From contig JBEVJK010000092.1 in NCBI GenBank assembly GCA_040510195.1, positions 1-12,893 on the forward strand: 12,893 nt of DNA, in the 5' to 3' direction. Source of the DNA: JBEVJK01 sp040510195. Its GTDB lineage: Bacteria; Pseudomonadota; Alphaproteobacteria; Rhizobiales; Rhizobiaceae. The translations under genes and the position numbers were made by a program. How positions within the stretch are numbered: position 1 is the first letter of the stretch; each line of letters starts with the position of its first letter. A model generated the notes under the pieces. The model saw only the letters and a list, made by a program, of their open reading frames with translations, did no database searches and was not told where the DNA came from. Of the stretch, positions 1 through 6,798 are shown piece by piece.

Positions 1-2
1 GT

Positions 3-86
3 GGTCTGTGCAGCATCAATGACGATGGCAATGCGGAAACGGACGGCGGCTTCGGCGGCTTCCTGCGTCTGCAGCGCAACTTCTAA
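3..86 (+). CDS. C-terminal end of an outer-membrane protein, probably a porin (partial)
   Basis: Only the last 27 codons lie in the window; the frame enters from the left edge and stops at TAA (84-86). The residues are rich in Gly, Asp and Asn and end in GGFLRLQRNF, with a terminal Phe. A terminal aromatic residue after alternating hydrophobic positions is the usual beta-signal of outer-membrane barrels, and similar ...RFQRxF endings are typical of alphaproteobacterial porins (Omp2b/RopA type). A strong intrinsic terminator follows 24 bases after the stop, so this is the last gene of its transcript. The porin assignment rests on this short tail alone; another outer-membrane barrel is possible. 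Confidence 0.5.
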   Translation, partial: GLCSINDDGNAETDGGFGGFLRLQRNF

Positions 87-110
87 TCAGGGTATCCTGA
101 TCGATCTAAA

Positions 111-145
111 ACCCGGCGAGGCAACTCGCCGGGTCTTTCTTTTTG
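111..145 (+). terminator. Intrinsic terminator after the porin-like gene, probably bidirectional
   Basis: The arms ACCCGGCGAG (111-120) and CTCGCCGGGT (125-134) form a perfect 10-bp stem closed by a GCAA (GNRA-type) tetraloop. A T-rich tract, CTTTCTTTTTG, runs from 135 to 145. Read on the minus strand, the same stem is followed by TTTTAG, so it can also end transcripts of the convergent hydrolase gene, whose stop is at 167-165. Confidence 0.93.
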
Positions 146-164
146 TGCAGGTGTAGAAGGTGGC

Positions 165-1070
165 TCAGGGCTGGAGACGCGCCGTCTCGTCGGCATGCTC
201 CAGGAAGGCTCCGATGGCGTCCGGCAGGTCGCCGGTCTCGAGCAGCGGCGGGTGCCCCTGTCCCTCGACCGTCACCGTCCGGCAATCGGCATGCCGGCGC
301 GCCATCTCCTCGACAGTCGCGGCCGACAAGAGCAGTGAACGGTCGCCGCGGATCACCATCATCGGCGCCACGGCGAGCCCCTCGAATTGCGGCCACATCG
401 TCGGCACCGGCTTGGAGAGGTCCATCGCCCTCACCACCTCGACCAGCTTGGGATCGTAGTCGGCCACCGGCACGCCGTTCTCGTTGCGGTAGATCGCGCG
501 CGTCATGCGGTCCCAGTCGGCGTCGGATAGGGCCGGGAAGGCCGCACCGTGGGTCGCCTTCTGGACTGCCACGGCCTCGGCGAAGCTTCGCGACGATGGC
601 GCCTGCTCCAGATAGGTGCGGATATGAGCCAGCCCTTCGCTCTCCAGTGAAGGCCCGACATCGTTGAGGATCACGCCCTTCAGGATCGACGGACGCGTCG
701 CCGCGATCAGATGCAGGATCAGCCCGCCGCGGGAGGTGCCGATGAAGGCCGCGCGCTCGACGCCGAGCACGGTAAGCCCGTCGAGCACGTCCGCCGCCTC
801 GACGCGGATGTCGTAGCGGCGCCAGTCGGCATCGTAGGCCGACAGCCCGCGGCCGCGATAGTCGAAGGCGTAGACCCGCCGCGGCCGCATTGCATCCTGC
901 GCAAGGAGCTGCGCCAGCGCGGTGAAATCGTTCGCAGTACGGGTCAGCCCGGGCAGGCAGACCACCGGCAGCCGGTCGGGCTGGTCCGTGCCCCAGCTGC
1001 GCACATGCAGCCTGAGCCCGTCCTCCGACGAATAGAAGATGTCCGAATGCGCGTCGGGGGCCGCGCCCAT
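165..1070 (-). CDS. Alpha/beta hydrolase (serine hydrolase fold)
   Basis: This 301-residue protein has the full alpha/beta hydrolase layout. A CLPGL oxyanion loop lies at residues 38-42 and FDYRGRG at 69-75. The nucleophile elbow GTSRGG (111-116) gives catalytic Ser113. The acid is probably Asp243 in VIRGDRS, and the base His273 in GQGHPPLLE. It is probably a cytoplasmic esterase or hydrolase; no signal peptide is visible and the substrate cannot be read from sequence. I chose the ATG at 1070-1068 because it overlaps the upstream slt stop by one base (TGATG), a standard coupling arrangement. The frame stays open 61 residues further upstream, but that part lies inside slt and has no family resemblance. 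The gene shares a transcript with slt, whose premature stop could lower its expression through polarity. The lid region (about 135-235) is typical of small esterases or haloperoxidase-like enzymes. Confidence 0.87.
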   Translation of the reverse strand: MGAAPDAHSDIFYSSEDGLRLHVRSWGTDQPDRLPVVCLPGLTRTANDFTALAQLLAQDAMRPRRVYAFDYRGRGLSAYDADWRRYDIRVEAADVLDGLTVLGVERAAFIGTSRGGLILHLIAATRPSILKGVILNDVGPSLESEGLAHIRTYLEQAPSSRSFAEAVAVQKATHGAAFPALSDADWDRMTRAIYRNENGVPVADYDPKLVEVVRAMDLSKPVPTMWPQFEGLAVAPMMVIRGDRSLLLSAATVEEMARRHADCRTVTVEGQGHPPLLETGDLPDAIGAFLEHADETARLQP

Positions 1071-3151
1071 CAGCGCCCGTTCATCAGGTCGGCGACGATG
1101 TCGAAGCGGCCGGCAAGCCGCATCTTGTAGACTTGGTAGTTCTCCATGACCCGCTGCACATAGCTGCGCGTCTCTGTGAAGGGGATGCGCTCGATCCAGT
1201 CGACCACCGTATCGATGTCCTTGCCACGCGGATCGCCATAGCGCTTGATCCATTCCAGGGCGCGACGCGGACCTGCATTGTAGCCGGCGAACGTCAGCAC
1301 ATAGGAGCCGTCGAAGCGGCCGAGCTGCTCGCCCAGGAAAGCCGCGCCGAGCGTGGCGTTGTAGGCGGCGTCGGTGGTCAGCCGCGCCTTGGAATAGGGC
1401 AGACCGGAGCGCTTGGCGACCTCCTTGGCCGTGCCGGGGAGCAGCTGCAGCAGGCCGCGTGCCCCGGCCCCTGACACCGCACCGACGTTGAACTCGCTCT
1501 CCTGTCGAGCGATCGCATAGGCGAGCGCCATCCCGGACCCCGAGATCCGGGCATCGGGCGGAATGGCACCCAGCGGATGCGACAGCGCCCCGATGTCGAC
1601 GCCGCGATTGGCGGCGATCTTGCCGACCTTCAGCGCCAGGAAGTGGTTGCCGCGCTTCTCAGCCATCACCGCAAGCAGCGCCAGCTCGCCGGGGCTGTCG
1701 AGCTGCTCGGCGAGCGCGCGGTAGAGGATCTCTGCCCGCCGGGCATGGCCGGCGTCCTCCAGCCGCCGAATCGCCTGCACCGCCTCGCGCGAGGCGAAAG
1801 CCTGGCGGTCGCCGGCGCCGGGCTGCGGATAGGCGACCGTCAGCCCGCCGCGGCCGATCTTGGCAGCCGCAAGCTGGCCGTAGAAAGCGGTCCCATAGGC
1901 AGCGGCCTTGAGATAGTAGTCCTGTGCCGTGCCCGGTCCGCCGGCCTCGGCAGCACGACCGAGCCAGTAATAGGCGCGCGCCCGCGAGATCGGACCGTCT
2001 GCCAGTTCGGCGATACGCCGGAAATGCTGCGCCGCCGTGGACGGGTCGCCGAGGCCGCGCAGCGCCTACCAGCCGGCGTGGAACTCGGCGTCGGCGGCGT
2101 TGGTCGGACTCTCGGCCGAGTGGGCTGCGGCGATGCGGTAGGCGGTCTTCAGGTCGCCATGGTCCACAAGTTCCCGCGACAAGGCCCGTCGTTCCACCCA
2201 CCATGCATCGGGATCGATCAGCGAGGCGCGATCGCGCGGCGCCTTGAGCACAATCGCCGCCGCCTTGCGGAACTGCTCCTTGCGGCGCAGGTAGCGTGCC
2301 TCGGCGAACAGAAAGCCGGTCGAGCGCTGCGCGGCCGGCACCTTGTCGATGAGCTTGCCGGCCTTCGGGTCGCCCTTGATGACCGCTCCCCACGCCTCTG
2401 CCAGCGCCTTGGCGCCGGCAAGCGTCGCCACCCTTTGCGCCGACGTTACGCGATCGGCATACAGCATGCGTTCCATCCGGATGCGATGGTCGGCCTTGGG
2501 AATGATGCCGCCGAACTCCCTGAGGATCGTCAATTCGTCCGCCGCGTCGAGCTTCTCAGTTCGCCAGACGGGCCTGAGCACGGCAACCGCTCGGTCTTGA
2601 TCGCCGAGCGCCACCAGCGCGCGCGCCAAAACGATGGCGCCGTCGGCCGTCTGCGGAGCCGTGTCGCCGAACGCCTCGACGACGACGCGGGGCGCAGGGT
2701 CCTCGCGCCGCAGCGCGCGTTCGCTGTTCCCGCGCAGCGCTTCCATGCCGGGCCAGCCCGGAAGCGCCTGTGCGGCCGTTGCGATCTCGCCGCTGGTCAC
2801 CGCCTGGCCGCCTTCCATGGCGATCGCCCAGGTCAGGATGTGGCGGTCCAGCGAAGCCACCGACAGGCTGTCGCGTGCCGCCCGGGCCTCCGCGACGTTT
2901 CCGTCGGCCAGCGCGTCCAGCCCAGCCTTCAACCGCGCCACCGACCCGCGCGAGGCTCCGGGAACCAGCCGGTCCTGCTTGCCGACCGAGGCCGTCGTGC
3001 CGCCGTCGAGAGCGTCGATCGCCGCCTGTGGCCTCGCCTTCGGGGCGGGCGCATAGGCCGTCGAGCCCGTCTGGGCTGCGGCTGCTGCAGGCAAGGCGGC
3101 GAGAAAGGTGGCGGCCAGCAGAACACGGCGGCCGGCATGGAGAGGCGGCAT
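1070..3151 (-). pseudogene. slt: Soluble lytic murein transglycosylase interrupted by an in-frame TAG
   Basis: The product would be a periplasmic lytic transglycosylase (GH23) that cleaves the MurNAc-GlcNAc bond of peptidoglycan and forms 1,6-anhydroMurNAc ends. From the ATG at 3151-3149 the frame has 693 codons, normal for the Slt family. Residues 1-26 form a signal peptide (HAGRR, then a hydrophobic Leu/Ala core, cut near AAA-Q). A long alpha-helical repeat region follows. The SLT domain near the C-terminus has catalytic Glu551 in ARQESEF, GLLQLLP (566-572), AGYNAGP (622-628) and ETRSYVQRVMENYQ near the end. Codon 362 is TAG (2068-2066), directly after AEFHAGW; downstream the same frame continues with matching sequence (ALRGLGDP...). 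As read, the gene gives a 361-residue exported protein without the catalytic domain. A GTG at 1780 could start the domain but without a signal peptide. The causes could be true inactivation, base-call error or suppression; only the first two seem likely. Confidence 0.85.
2066..2068 (-). other. Nonsense codon (TAG) inside slt
   Basis: On the minus strand, TGG (Trp361) is followed by TAG and then GCG CTG CGC, with no shift of frame. I translated 2065 to 1781 codon by codon: it is fully open and reads as Slt helical repeats (for example ARAYYWLGRAAEAGG). The defect is therefore one codon. A single base change from Tyr (TAC or TAT) is the simplest origin, but several other codons are also one step away. 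Confidence 0.9.
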
Positions 3152-3239
3152 GATCGTCTTCAATCCCTGTCCAGACAAGATACAGAGCGGAGGGGGCGGA
3201 GGGAACCTACTTTGTCCGTGGTGAAGAGCACGTAAACGA

Positions 3240-3277
3240 AACGTTAGCGTCGCGCCCGTCTTTCGACGCAAAACGTT
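3240..3277. promoter_or_regulatory. Interrupted inverted repeat between slt and dapA
   Basis: AACGTT (3240-3245), one A, and GCGTCG (3247-3252) mirror CGACGC (3264-3269), two A, and AACGTT (3272-3277) around an 11-base centre. Because AACGTT is itself palindromic, it also forms a direct repeat, AAACGTTRGC, with copies 32 bp apart, about three helical turns. It lies between two divergent start codons, where an operator or a leader stem-loop would be expected. No protein is known to me for this motif, so the function is inferred from position and symmetry only. Confidence 0.4.
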
Positions 3278-3396
3278 GGCCGGCCGGCCCTTGCCGGGCC
3301 CGCAGAGCGGCATTATGGTGCGCCGCCCTGCGACGCGCCGGCCCACGGACCTTGCTGCGCGCACAAAACTCATACTGTCCAAGGAGTTGGATGATC

Positions 3397-4278
3397 ATGT
3401 TGAGAGGCTCGTTGACCGCGTTGGTAACGCCGTTCGGCAAGGACGGGCGGTTCGACGAGAAAGCCTTCCGCGGCTTCGTCGAGTGGCAGCTCGCCGAAGG
3501 CACCAAGGGCCTGGTGCCGGTCGGCACGACGGGCGAGTCTCCGACGCTGTCGCATGACGAACACCGGCAGGTGGTCCGGACCTGCGTCGAGGTGGCCGCC
3601 GGCCGCGTTCCGGTGGTGGCTGGCGCCGGGTCCAATAACACGGAGGAGGCGGTCGGCCTCGTGCGCTTCGCCGAGGAGGTCGGCGCCGATGCGGTGCTGG
3701 TGGTGACGCCTTACTACAACAAGCCGACCCAGCGCGGCCTCTACGAGCATTTCGCCGCCGTCGCCCGCGCGACGCGGCTCCCGGTGATCATCTACAACAT
3801 CCCGCCGCGCTCGGTGATCGATATGTCGCCGGAGACGATGGGCCGCCTGGCGCACGACTTCAACAACATCGTCGGCGTCAAGGACGCGACCGGCAAGATC
3901 GAGCGCGTGTCCGAACAGCGCATCACCTGCGGCAAGGAGTTCGTCCAGCTCTCCGGCGAGGACGCCTCCGCGCTCGGCTTCAACGCGCATGGCGGGGTGG
4001 GGGCCATCTCGGTCACGTCCAACGTCGCGCCCAGGCTCTGCGCCGAGTTCCAGGAGGCCAGCCTGTCGGGCGACCGCGACCGGGCGCTCGAGCTGCAGGA
4101 CCGCCTGATGCCGCTCCACAAGGCGATCTTCATCGAGCCCGGCGTGTCGGGCGCCAAATATGCCCTGTCCCGGCTCGGCAAGGCGGAGAACGTGGTGCGT
4201 TCGCCCCTGGTCACCGTCGAGCCAGCGACCGCCGAGCGCATCGACGCCGCCCTGAAGCATGCCGGGTTGATGAACTGA
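3397..4278 (+). CDS. dapA: 4-hydroxy-tetrahydrodipicolinate synthase
   Basis: DapA condenses pyruvate with aspartate semialdehyde, the first committed step to diaminopimelate and lysine, and so feeds peptidoglycan synthesis. The 293-residue product matches the usual length (about 292). Visible active-site residues follow E. coli numbering closely: Thr44 and Thr45 in VGTTGES, Tyr107 in PYYNKP, catalytic Tyr133 in IIYNIPPRS with Arg138, and Schiff-base Lys162 in GVKDATG. A clear ribosome binding site AAGGAG (3381-3386) lies 10 bases before the ATG at 3397; an ATG at 3391 (adding Met-Ile) is only 4 bases away and also possible. I chose 3397 because family members commonly begin with M-L-x-G-S. 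smpB follows after 30 bases and is probably cotranscribed. The gene is divergent from slt, which also concerns the cell wall. Nothing in it looks broken. Confidence 0.97.
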   Translation: MLRGSLTALVTPFGKDGRFDEKAFRGFVEWQLAEGTKGLVPVGTTGESPTLSHDEHRQVVRTCVEVAAGRVPVVAGAGSNNTEEAVGLVRFAEEVGADAVLVVTPYYNKPTQRGLYEHFAAVARATRLPVIIYNIPPRSVIDMSPETMGRLAHDFNNIVGVKDATGKIERVSEQRITCGKEFVQLSGEDASALGFNAHGGVGAISVTSNVAPRLCAEFQEASLSGDRDRALELQDRLMPLHKAIFIEPGVSGAKYALSRLGKAENVVRSPLVTVEPATAERIDAALKHAGLMN

Positions 4279-4279
4279 C

Positions 4280-4294
4280 GGCGCCCTCGGCGCC
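4280..4294 (+). other. Small hairpin between dapA and smpB
   Basis: GGCGCC (4280-4285) and GGCGCC (4289-4294) form a 6-bp stem around a CTC loop directly after the dapA stop. No T-run follows, so it is unlikely to end transcription efficiently. It ends 14 bases before the smpB start, where a ribosome binding site would normally sit, so it could protect the dapA 3' end or affect smpB translation. Short GC stems arise easily in such DNA. Confidence 0.35.
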
Positions 4295-4308
4295 TTCTGG
4301 GTCCCGCC

Positions 4309-4785
4309 ATGGTGCAGGTCAGGAAAGATCCCAACAGCAAGGTCGCGGCGGAGAACCGCAAGGCGCGCTTTGCCTATGAGGTGCTGGACACCGTCGAGGC
4401 CGGCCTGGCGCTCACCGGCACCGAGGTCAAGTCGCTTCGCCAGGGCCAGGCCAACATCCAGGAATCCTATGCCGCCGTCGAGGGTGGCGAGATCTGGCTG
4501 ATCAATTCCTATGTGCCCGAATACCTGCAGGGCAACCGCTTCAACCACGAGCCGCGCCGCCGCCGCAAGCTGCTGCTCAACAAGCGCGAGATGGCGCGCC
4601 TGGCCCAGAGCGTCGAGCGCGACGGCATGGCGATGGTGCCGCTGAAGATCTACTTCAACGACAAAGGCCGCGCCAAGCTCCTGCTGGCGATCGCCCGCGG
4701 CAAGAAGCTGCACGACAAGCGCCAGACCGAGAAGCAACGCGACTGGGCGCGCGAGAAGGGCCGCCTGATGAAGGATCGCGGCTGA
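4309..4785 (+). CDS. smpB: SsrA-binding protein (trans-translation)
   Basis: SmpB binds tmRNA and brings it to stalled ribosomes, so that the nascent protein is tagged and the ribosome released. The 158-residue protein has the family's ordered blocks: ENRKARFAYEVLDTVEAGL and LTGTEVKSLRQGQANI near the N-terminus, then LINSYVPEY. In the second half come LKIYFNDKGRAKLLLAIARGKK and the basic tail HDKRQTEKQRDW, which inserts into the decoding site. Length and motifs are complete. The ATG at 4309 gives the usual N-terminus, but no Shine-Dalgarno sequence is visible before it (GGGTCCCGCC-ATG). It follows dapA by 30 bases, as in many Rhizobiales, and ends 2 bases before the convergent uracil-DNA glycosylase stop, with no terminator between the two. 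Confidence 0.97.
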   Translation: MVQVRKDPNSKVAAENRKARFAYEVLDTVEAGLALTGTEVKSLRQGQANIQESYAAVEGGEIWLINSYVPEYLQGNRFNHEPRRRRKLLLNKREMARLAQSVERDGMAMVPLKIYFNDKGRAKLLLAIARGKKLHDKRQTEKQRDWAREKGRLMKDRG

Positions 4786-4787
4786 CT

Positions 4788-5450
4788 CTATTCGCTCAGC
4801 CGCTCGGCCACGCCCTTGAAAACATTGACGAACATGGCTTCCGTCAGCACCCCGGTATTGGTGTTGTAGCGCGAGCAGTGATAGCTCGGAAAGACGCTGA
4901 GGGCGCCGGCATCGTAGCGGGCGCCGTGACGGAACGGCATCGCCGACGCGCGAACCCCGAGCGCCCGCGCCACCGACTGGTGGGCGATGGCGCCGAGCGT
5001 CACCACCGCGCCGAGATTGGGAAAGCGCTGGATGGTCGGCTTGAGGAAGCCGCGGCAGGTGTTGATCTCCTCGCCGACCGGCTTGTTCTCGGGCGGCACG
5101 CAGCGCACCGCATTGGTGATCGCGGTGCCGACCAGGCGCAGGCCGTCATCGGGACGCGCCTCGTAGCGGCCGACCGCGAAGCCGAAGGCGGCGAGCGTGC
5201 GGTAGAGCAGGTCGCCCGCATAGTCGCCGGTGAACGGCCGCCCGGTCCGGTTGGCGCCGCGCAGCCCGGGCGCCAGCCCGACCACCAAAAGCCGGATCGC
5301 CGCCTCGCCCTCTGCCGCCATGAAGGTCGGCACGGGCGCGTTGAACCAGCCGGGTTCGCGCTCGCGCCAACCGGCGATGAAGCCGTGGAGGCGTGGGCAG
5401 AGCGGGCAGTCCTGAGCGGGTTCGGCAAGCAGCGACGGGTTGTCGCCCAT
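4788..5450 (-). CDS. Uracil-DNA glycosylase, family 5 (UDGb type)
   Basis: The enzyme removes uracil and some other deaminated bases from DNA as the first step of base excision repair. The 220-residue protein carries four cysteines placed to bind a [4Fe-4S] cluster: Cys15 and Cys18 in DCPLCPRL, Cys117 in AVRCVPPENKP and Cys132 in NTCRGFL. Motif 1, GLAPGLRGANRTGRPFTGD (58-76), is the family-5 form; family 4 has an acidic residue in this loop. Motif 2 is PSYHCSRYNTNTG (188-200) with His191. The KRRIH insert of UdgX is absent. The ATG at 5450 lies 2 bases after the stop of the NYN-domain gene on the same strand, so the two are very probably cotranscribed. The frame ends in TAG (4790-4788) beside the smpB stop. 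Confidence 0.93.
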   Translation of the reverse strand: MGDNPSLLAEPAQDCPLCPRLHGFIAGWREREPGWFNAPVPTFMAAEGEAAIRLLVVGLAPGLRGANRTGRPFTGDYAGDLLYRTLAAFGFAVGRYEARPDDGLRLVGTAITNAVRCVPPENKPVGEEINTCRGFLKPTIQRFPNLGAVVTLGAIAHQSVARALGVRASAMPFRHGARYDAGALSVFPSYHCSRYNTNTGVLTEAMFVNVFKGVAERLSE

Positions 5451-5452
5451 CG

Positions 5453-6034
5453 TCAGAATTCGTCGTCCTCGACATGGGCCGGCTCGGGCCGACGCGCCGG
5501 GCGCTCGGAGGGGTCACGCCCGACCTCCGCCTTGAGCGACATGAGATCGATGAAGTGGTCGGCCTGGCGGCGCAGGTCGTCGGAGATCATCGGCGGCTGC
5601 GAGGACAAGGTCGACACGATGCTGACCTTGCGGCCGCGCCGCTGCAGCGCTTCGACCAGCGTCCGGAAGTCGCCGTCGCCGGAGAAGATCACATAGTGAT
5701 CGACCACCTTGGTCAGCTCTAGGGCATCGACCGTCAGCTCGATGTCCATGTTGCCCTTGATCTTGCGGCGGCCGGTCGAGTCGGTGAACTCCTTGGCCGG
5801 CTTGGTCACCACCTTGTATCCGTTGTAGTCCAGCCAGTCGATCAGCGGCCGGATCGACGAGTATTCCTGGTCCTCGATGAGCGCCGTATAGTAATAGGCG
5901 CGCAGCAGATAGCCGCGCTTGTGGAAGCTGGCCAGCAGCTTCCTGTAGTCGATGTCGAAGCCAAGCGCCCGCGACGTGGCGTAGAGGTTGGCCCCATCGA
6001 TGAACAGTGCAAGCTTTTCGCGGGGATCGAACAT
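5453..6034 (-). CDS. NYN domain protein (LabA/DUF88 family), putative ribonuclease
   Basis: This 193-residue protein has the NYN fold, related to PIN nucleases. Conserved acidic residues are Asp13 in LFIDGANLY, Asp97 in GNMDIELTVDAL, and Asp120 and Asp122 in FSGDGDF, which would bind the metal for RNA cleavage. The N-terminal three quarters is the domain; the tail from about 172 is Pro/Arg/Glu-rich and ends in EDDEF, probably disordered. I chose the ATG at 6034-6032 because AAGGA lies 9 bases upstream and relatives begin MFDPREK; an ATG at 6067 would add 11 residues with no domain match. It is cytoplasmic, with no signal peptide or membrane segment. The uracil-DNA glycosylase gene starts 2 bases after its stop. 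The biological substrate of this bacterial group is not firmly known, so RNase activity is a family-based inference. Confidence 0.9.
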   Translation of the reverse strand: MFDPREKLALFIDGANLYATSRALGFDIDYRKLLASFHKRGYLLRAYYYTALIEDQEYSSIRPLIDWLDYNGYKVVTKPAKEFTDSTGRRKIKGNMDIELTVDALELTKVVDHYVIFSGDGDFRTLVEALQRRGRKVSIVSTLSSQPPMISDDLRRQADHFIDLMSLKAEVGRDPSERPARRPEPAHVEDDEF

Positions 6035-6119
6035 GGGCGGAAATCCTTGCGGTTTCGAAACGAGCATAAACTATCGGACCTTGGCCACCGACGTGGATCA
6101 ATTCCGCCGTCCAATCGGC

Positions 6120-6147
6120 ACATAACCCGGCGGCGGCGGCATTCCAA
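6120..6147 (-). promoter_or_regulatory. Possible sigma-70 promoter for the NYN/glycosylase pair
   Basis: On the minus strand, TTGGAA (6147-6142) and TTATGT (6125-6120) are separated by 16 bases, giving an expected start near 6113 and a leader of about 80 bases before the ATG at 6034. Both boxes are only moderately close to consensus, so this is a suggestion from position and spacing. Confidence 0.33.
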
Positions 6148-6155
6148 GAGGTATC

Positions 6156-6173
6156 GCTAATATAGCAAAAAAA
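6156..6173. other. AT-rich palindrome with A7 tract in the NYN–rpoZ divergent region
   Basis: GCTAATATAGC (6156-6166) is a perfect inverted repeat (GCTA-ATA-TAGC) followed by seven A. It stands out in GC-rich surroundings, between two divergent genes. It could be an operator or a melting/bending element. On the minus strand it reads T7 then GCTATATTAGC, and the stem is too short to be a terminator. Confidence 0.3.
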
Positions 6174-6225
6174 TGTGATGACGGCGCTGCGGCCTTGCGA
6201 AGCGCCTGCCTGACCCTCGCCGCGC

Positions 6226-6254
6226 TTGAATTCCTGGTGCGTTCGGTTTAAGGA
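6226..6254 (+). promoter_or_regulatory. Weak candidate promoter for rpoZ
   Basis: TTGAAT (6226-6231) matches the -35 box well (CTTGAA with the preceding base). The -10 candidate 17 bases later is TAAGGA (6249-6254), a poor match; TTTAAG (6247-6252) would have a 15-base spacer. It lies 44 bases before the rpoZ ATG. Some promoter must exist here because the upstream gene is divergent, but this exact site is uncertain. Confidence 0.28.
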
Positions 6255-6297
6255 CCCCGCAGATTCCCAGGACATCCACCGCTGAAAGGGGCAATGC

Positions 6298-6696
6298 ATG
6301 GCCCGTGTAACCGTTGAAGACTGCATTGACAAGGTCGAGAACCGCTTCGAGCTGGTTCTCCTCGCCGGCCATCGCGCCCGCCTGATTTCGCAAGGTGCGC
6401 CGATCACCGTCGAGCGTGACAACGACAAGAATCCGGTCGTTGCGCTGCGCGAGATCGCCGATGAGACGCTGTCTCCGGGCGACCTCAAGGAGGACCTGAT
6501 CCACTCGCTGCAGAAGCATGTCGAGGTCGACGAGCCGGAGGCCGACGGACAGGAGATCACCGACCAGTCGGAGGCTGTCGTGGCGCAGGCCGACGACCGC
6601 GTGGACGACACGGTCGCCTTCGACCGCATGAGCGAGGAAGACCTGCTGGCCGGCATCGAAGGGCTGGTGCCGCCGGAGAAGAGCGACGAGTACTGA
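6298..6696 (+). CDS. rpoZ: RNA polymerase omega subunit
   Basis: Omega helps fold and hold the beta-prime subunit in RNA polymerase and in many bacteria forms part of a ppGpp binding site. The 132-residue protein begins MARVTVEDCIDKVENRFELV and continues LLAGHRARLIS and NPVVALREIADETL, the conserved omega core (about 1-65). The second half is acidic (Glu/Asp-rich) and probably flexible, as in other Rhizobiales. AAAGGGG (6285-6291) lies 6 bases before the ATG at 6298, a good ribosome binding site. An out-of-frame ATG at 6294 meets a stop after seven codons and is not used. It sits directly upstream of rsh, as in many Proteobacteria, which places a ppGpp target next to the ppGpp enzyme; two hairpins lie between them. 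Confidence 0.96.
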   Translation: MARVTVEDCIDKVENRFELVLLAGHRARLISQGAPITVERDNDKNPVVALREIADETLSPGDLKEDLIHSLQKHVEVDEPEADGQEITDQSEAVVAQADDRVDDTVAFDRMSEEDLLAGIEGLVPPEKSDEY

Positions 6697-6701
6697 GCCG
6701 C

Positions 6702-6719
6702 GCCGCGGGCTTCCGCGGC
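6702..6719 (+). other. First hairpin after rpoZ
   Basis: GCCGCGG (6702-6708) and CCGCGGC (6713-6719) form a 7-bp all-GC stem around a GCTT loop, starting 5 bases after the rpoZ stop. There is no T-run, so it is not a standard intrinsic terminator; it may stabilise the rpoZ 3' end or cause pausing. Confidence 0.5.
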
Positions 6720-6741
6720 CACGCAATGATGCTATGGATGG

Positions 6742-6770
6742 GATGCGTCGCCCGCTTGGGGCGGCGCATC
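6742..6770 (+). other. Strong hairpin in the rpoZ–rsh spacer (weak terminator or attenuator)
   Basis: The arm GATGCGTCGCCC (6742-6753) pairs with GGGCGGCGCATC (6759-6770) over 12 bp with one G·U pair, closed by a GCTTG loop. GTTCGTTCC follows, which is too T-poor for a strong intrinsic terminator. The stem ends 28 bases before the rsh ATG. It is likely to reduce read-through from rpoZ or to sit in the rsh leader; which of these cannot be told from sequence alone. Confidence 0.6.
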
Positions 6771-6798
6771 GTTCGTTCCGACCGGCTGGAATCCGCCC

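Noticed and set aside
1071..1253. N-terminal extension of the alpha/beta hydrolase to an upstream ATG
   Set aside because: The extra 61 residues overlap the SLT catalytic domain and show no hydrolase similarity; the coupled ATG at 1070 is the better start.
1070..1780. C-terminal slt part as an independent gene starting at GTG 1780
   Set aside because: It would lack the signal peptide needed to reach peptidoglycan, and the frame upstream of 1780 is still Slt-like up to the TAG. It is better described as one interrupted gene.
1577..3235. Plus-strand open frame of 552 codons opposite slt
   Set aside because: The minus strand encodes an obvious lytic transglycosylase; the plus-strand frame is Arg/Gly/Ala-rich without motifs.
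3281..3300. GGCCC/GGGCC stem before dapA
   Set aside because: Only 5 bp with many alternative pairings in a CCGG-rich stretch; no T-run and no link to a known lysine riboswitch fold.
3370..4737. Minus-strand open frame of 455 codons opposite dapA and smpB
   Set aside because: It covers two clear plus-strand genes and has no recognisable motif; it is a GC-driven shadow.
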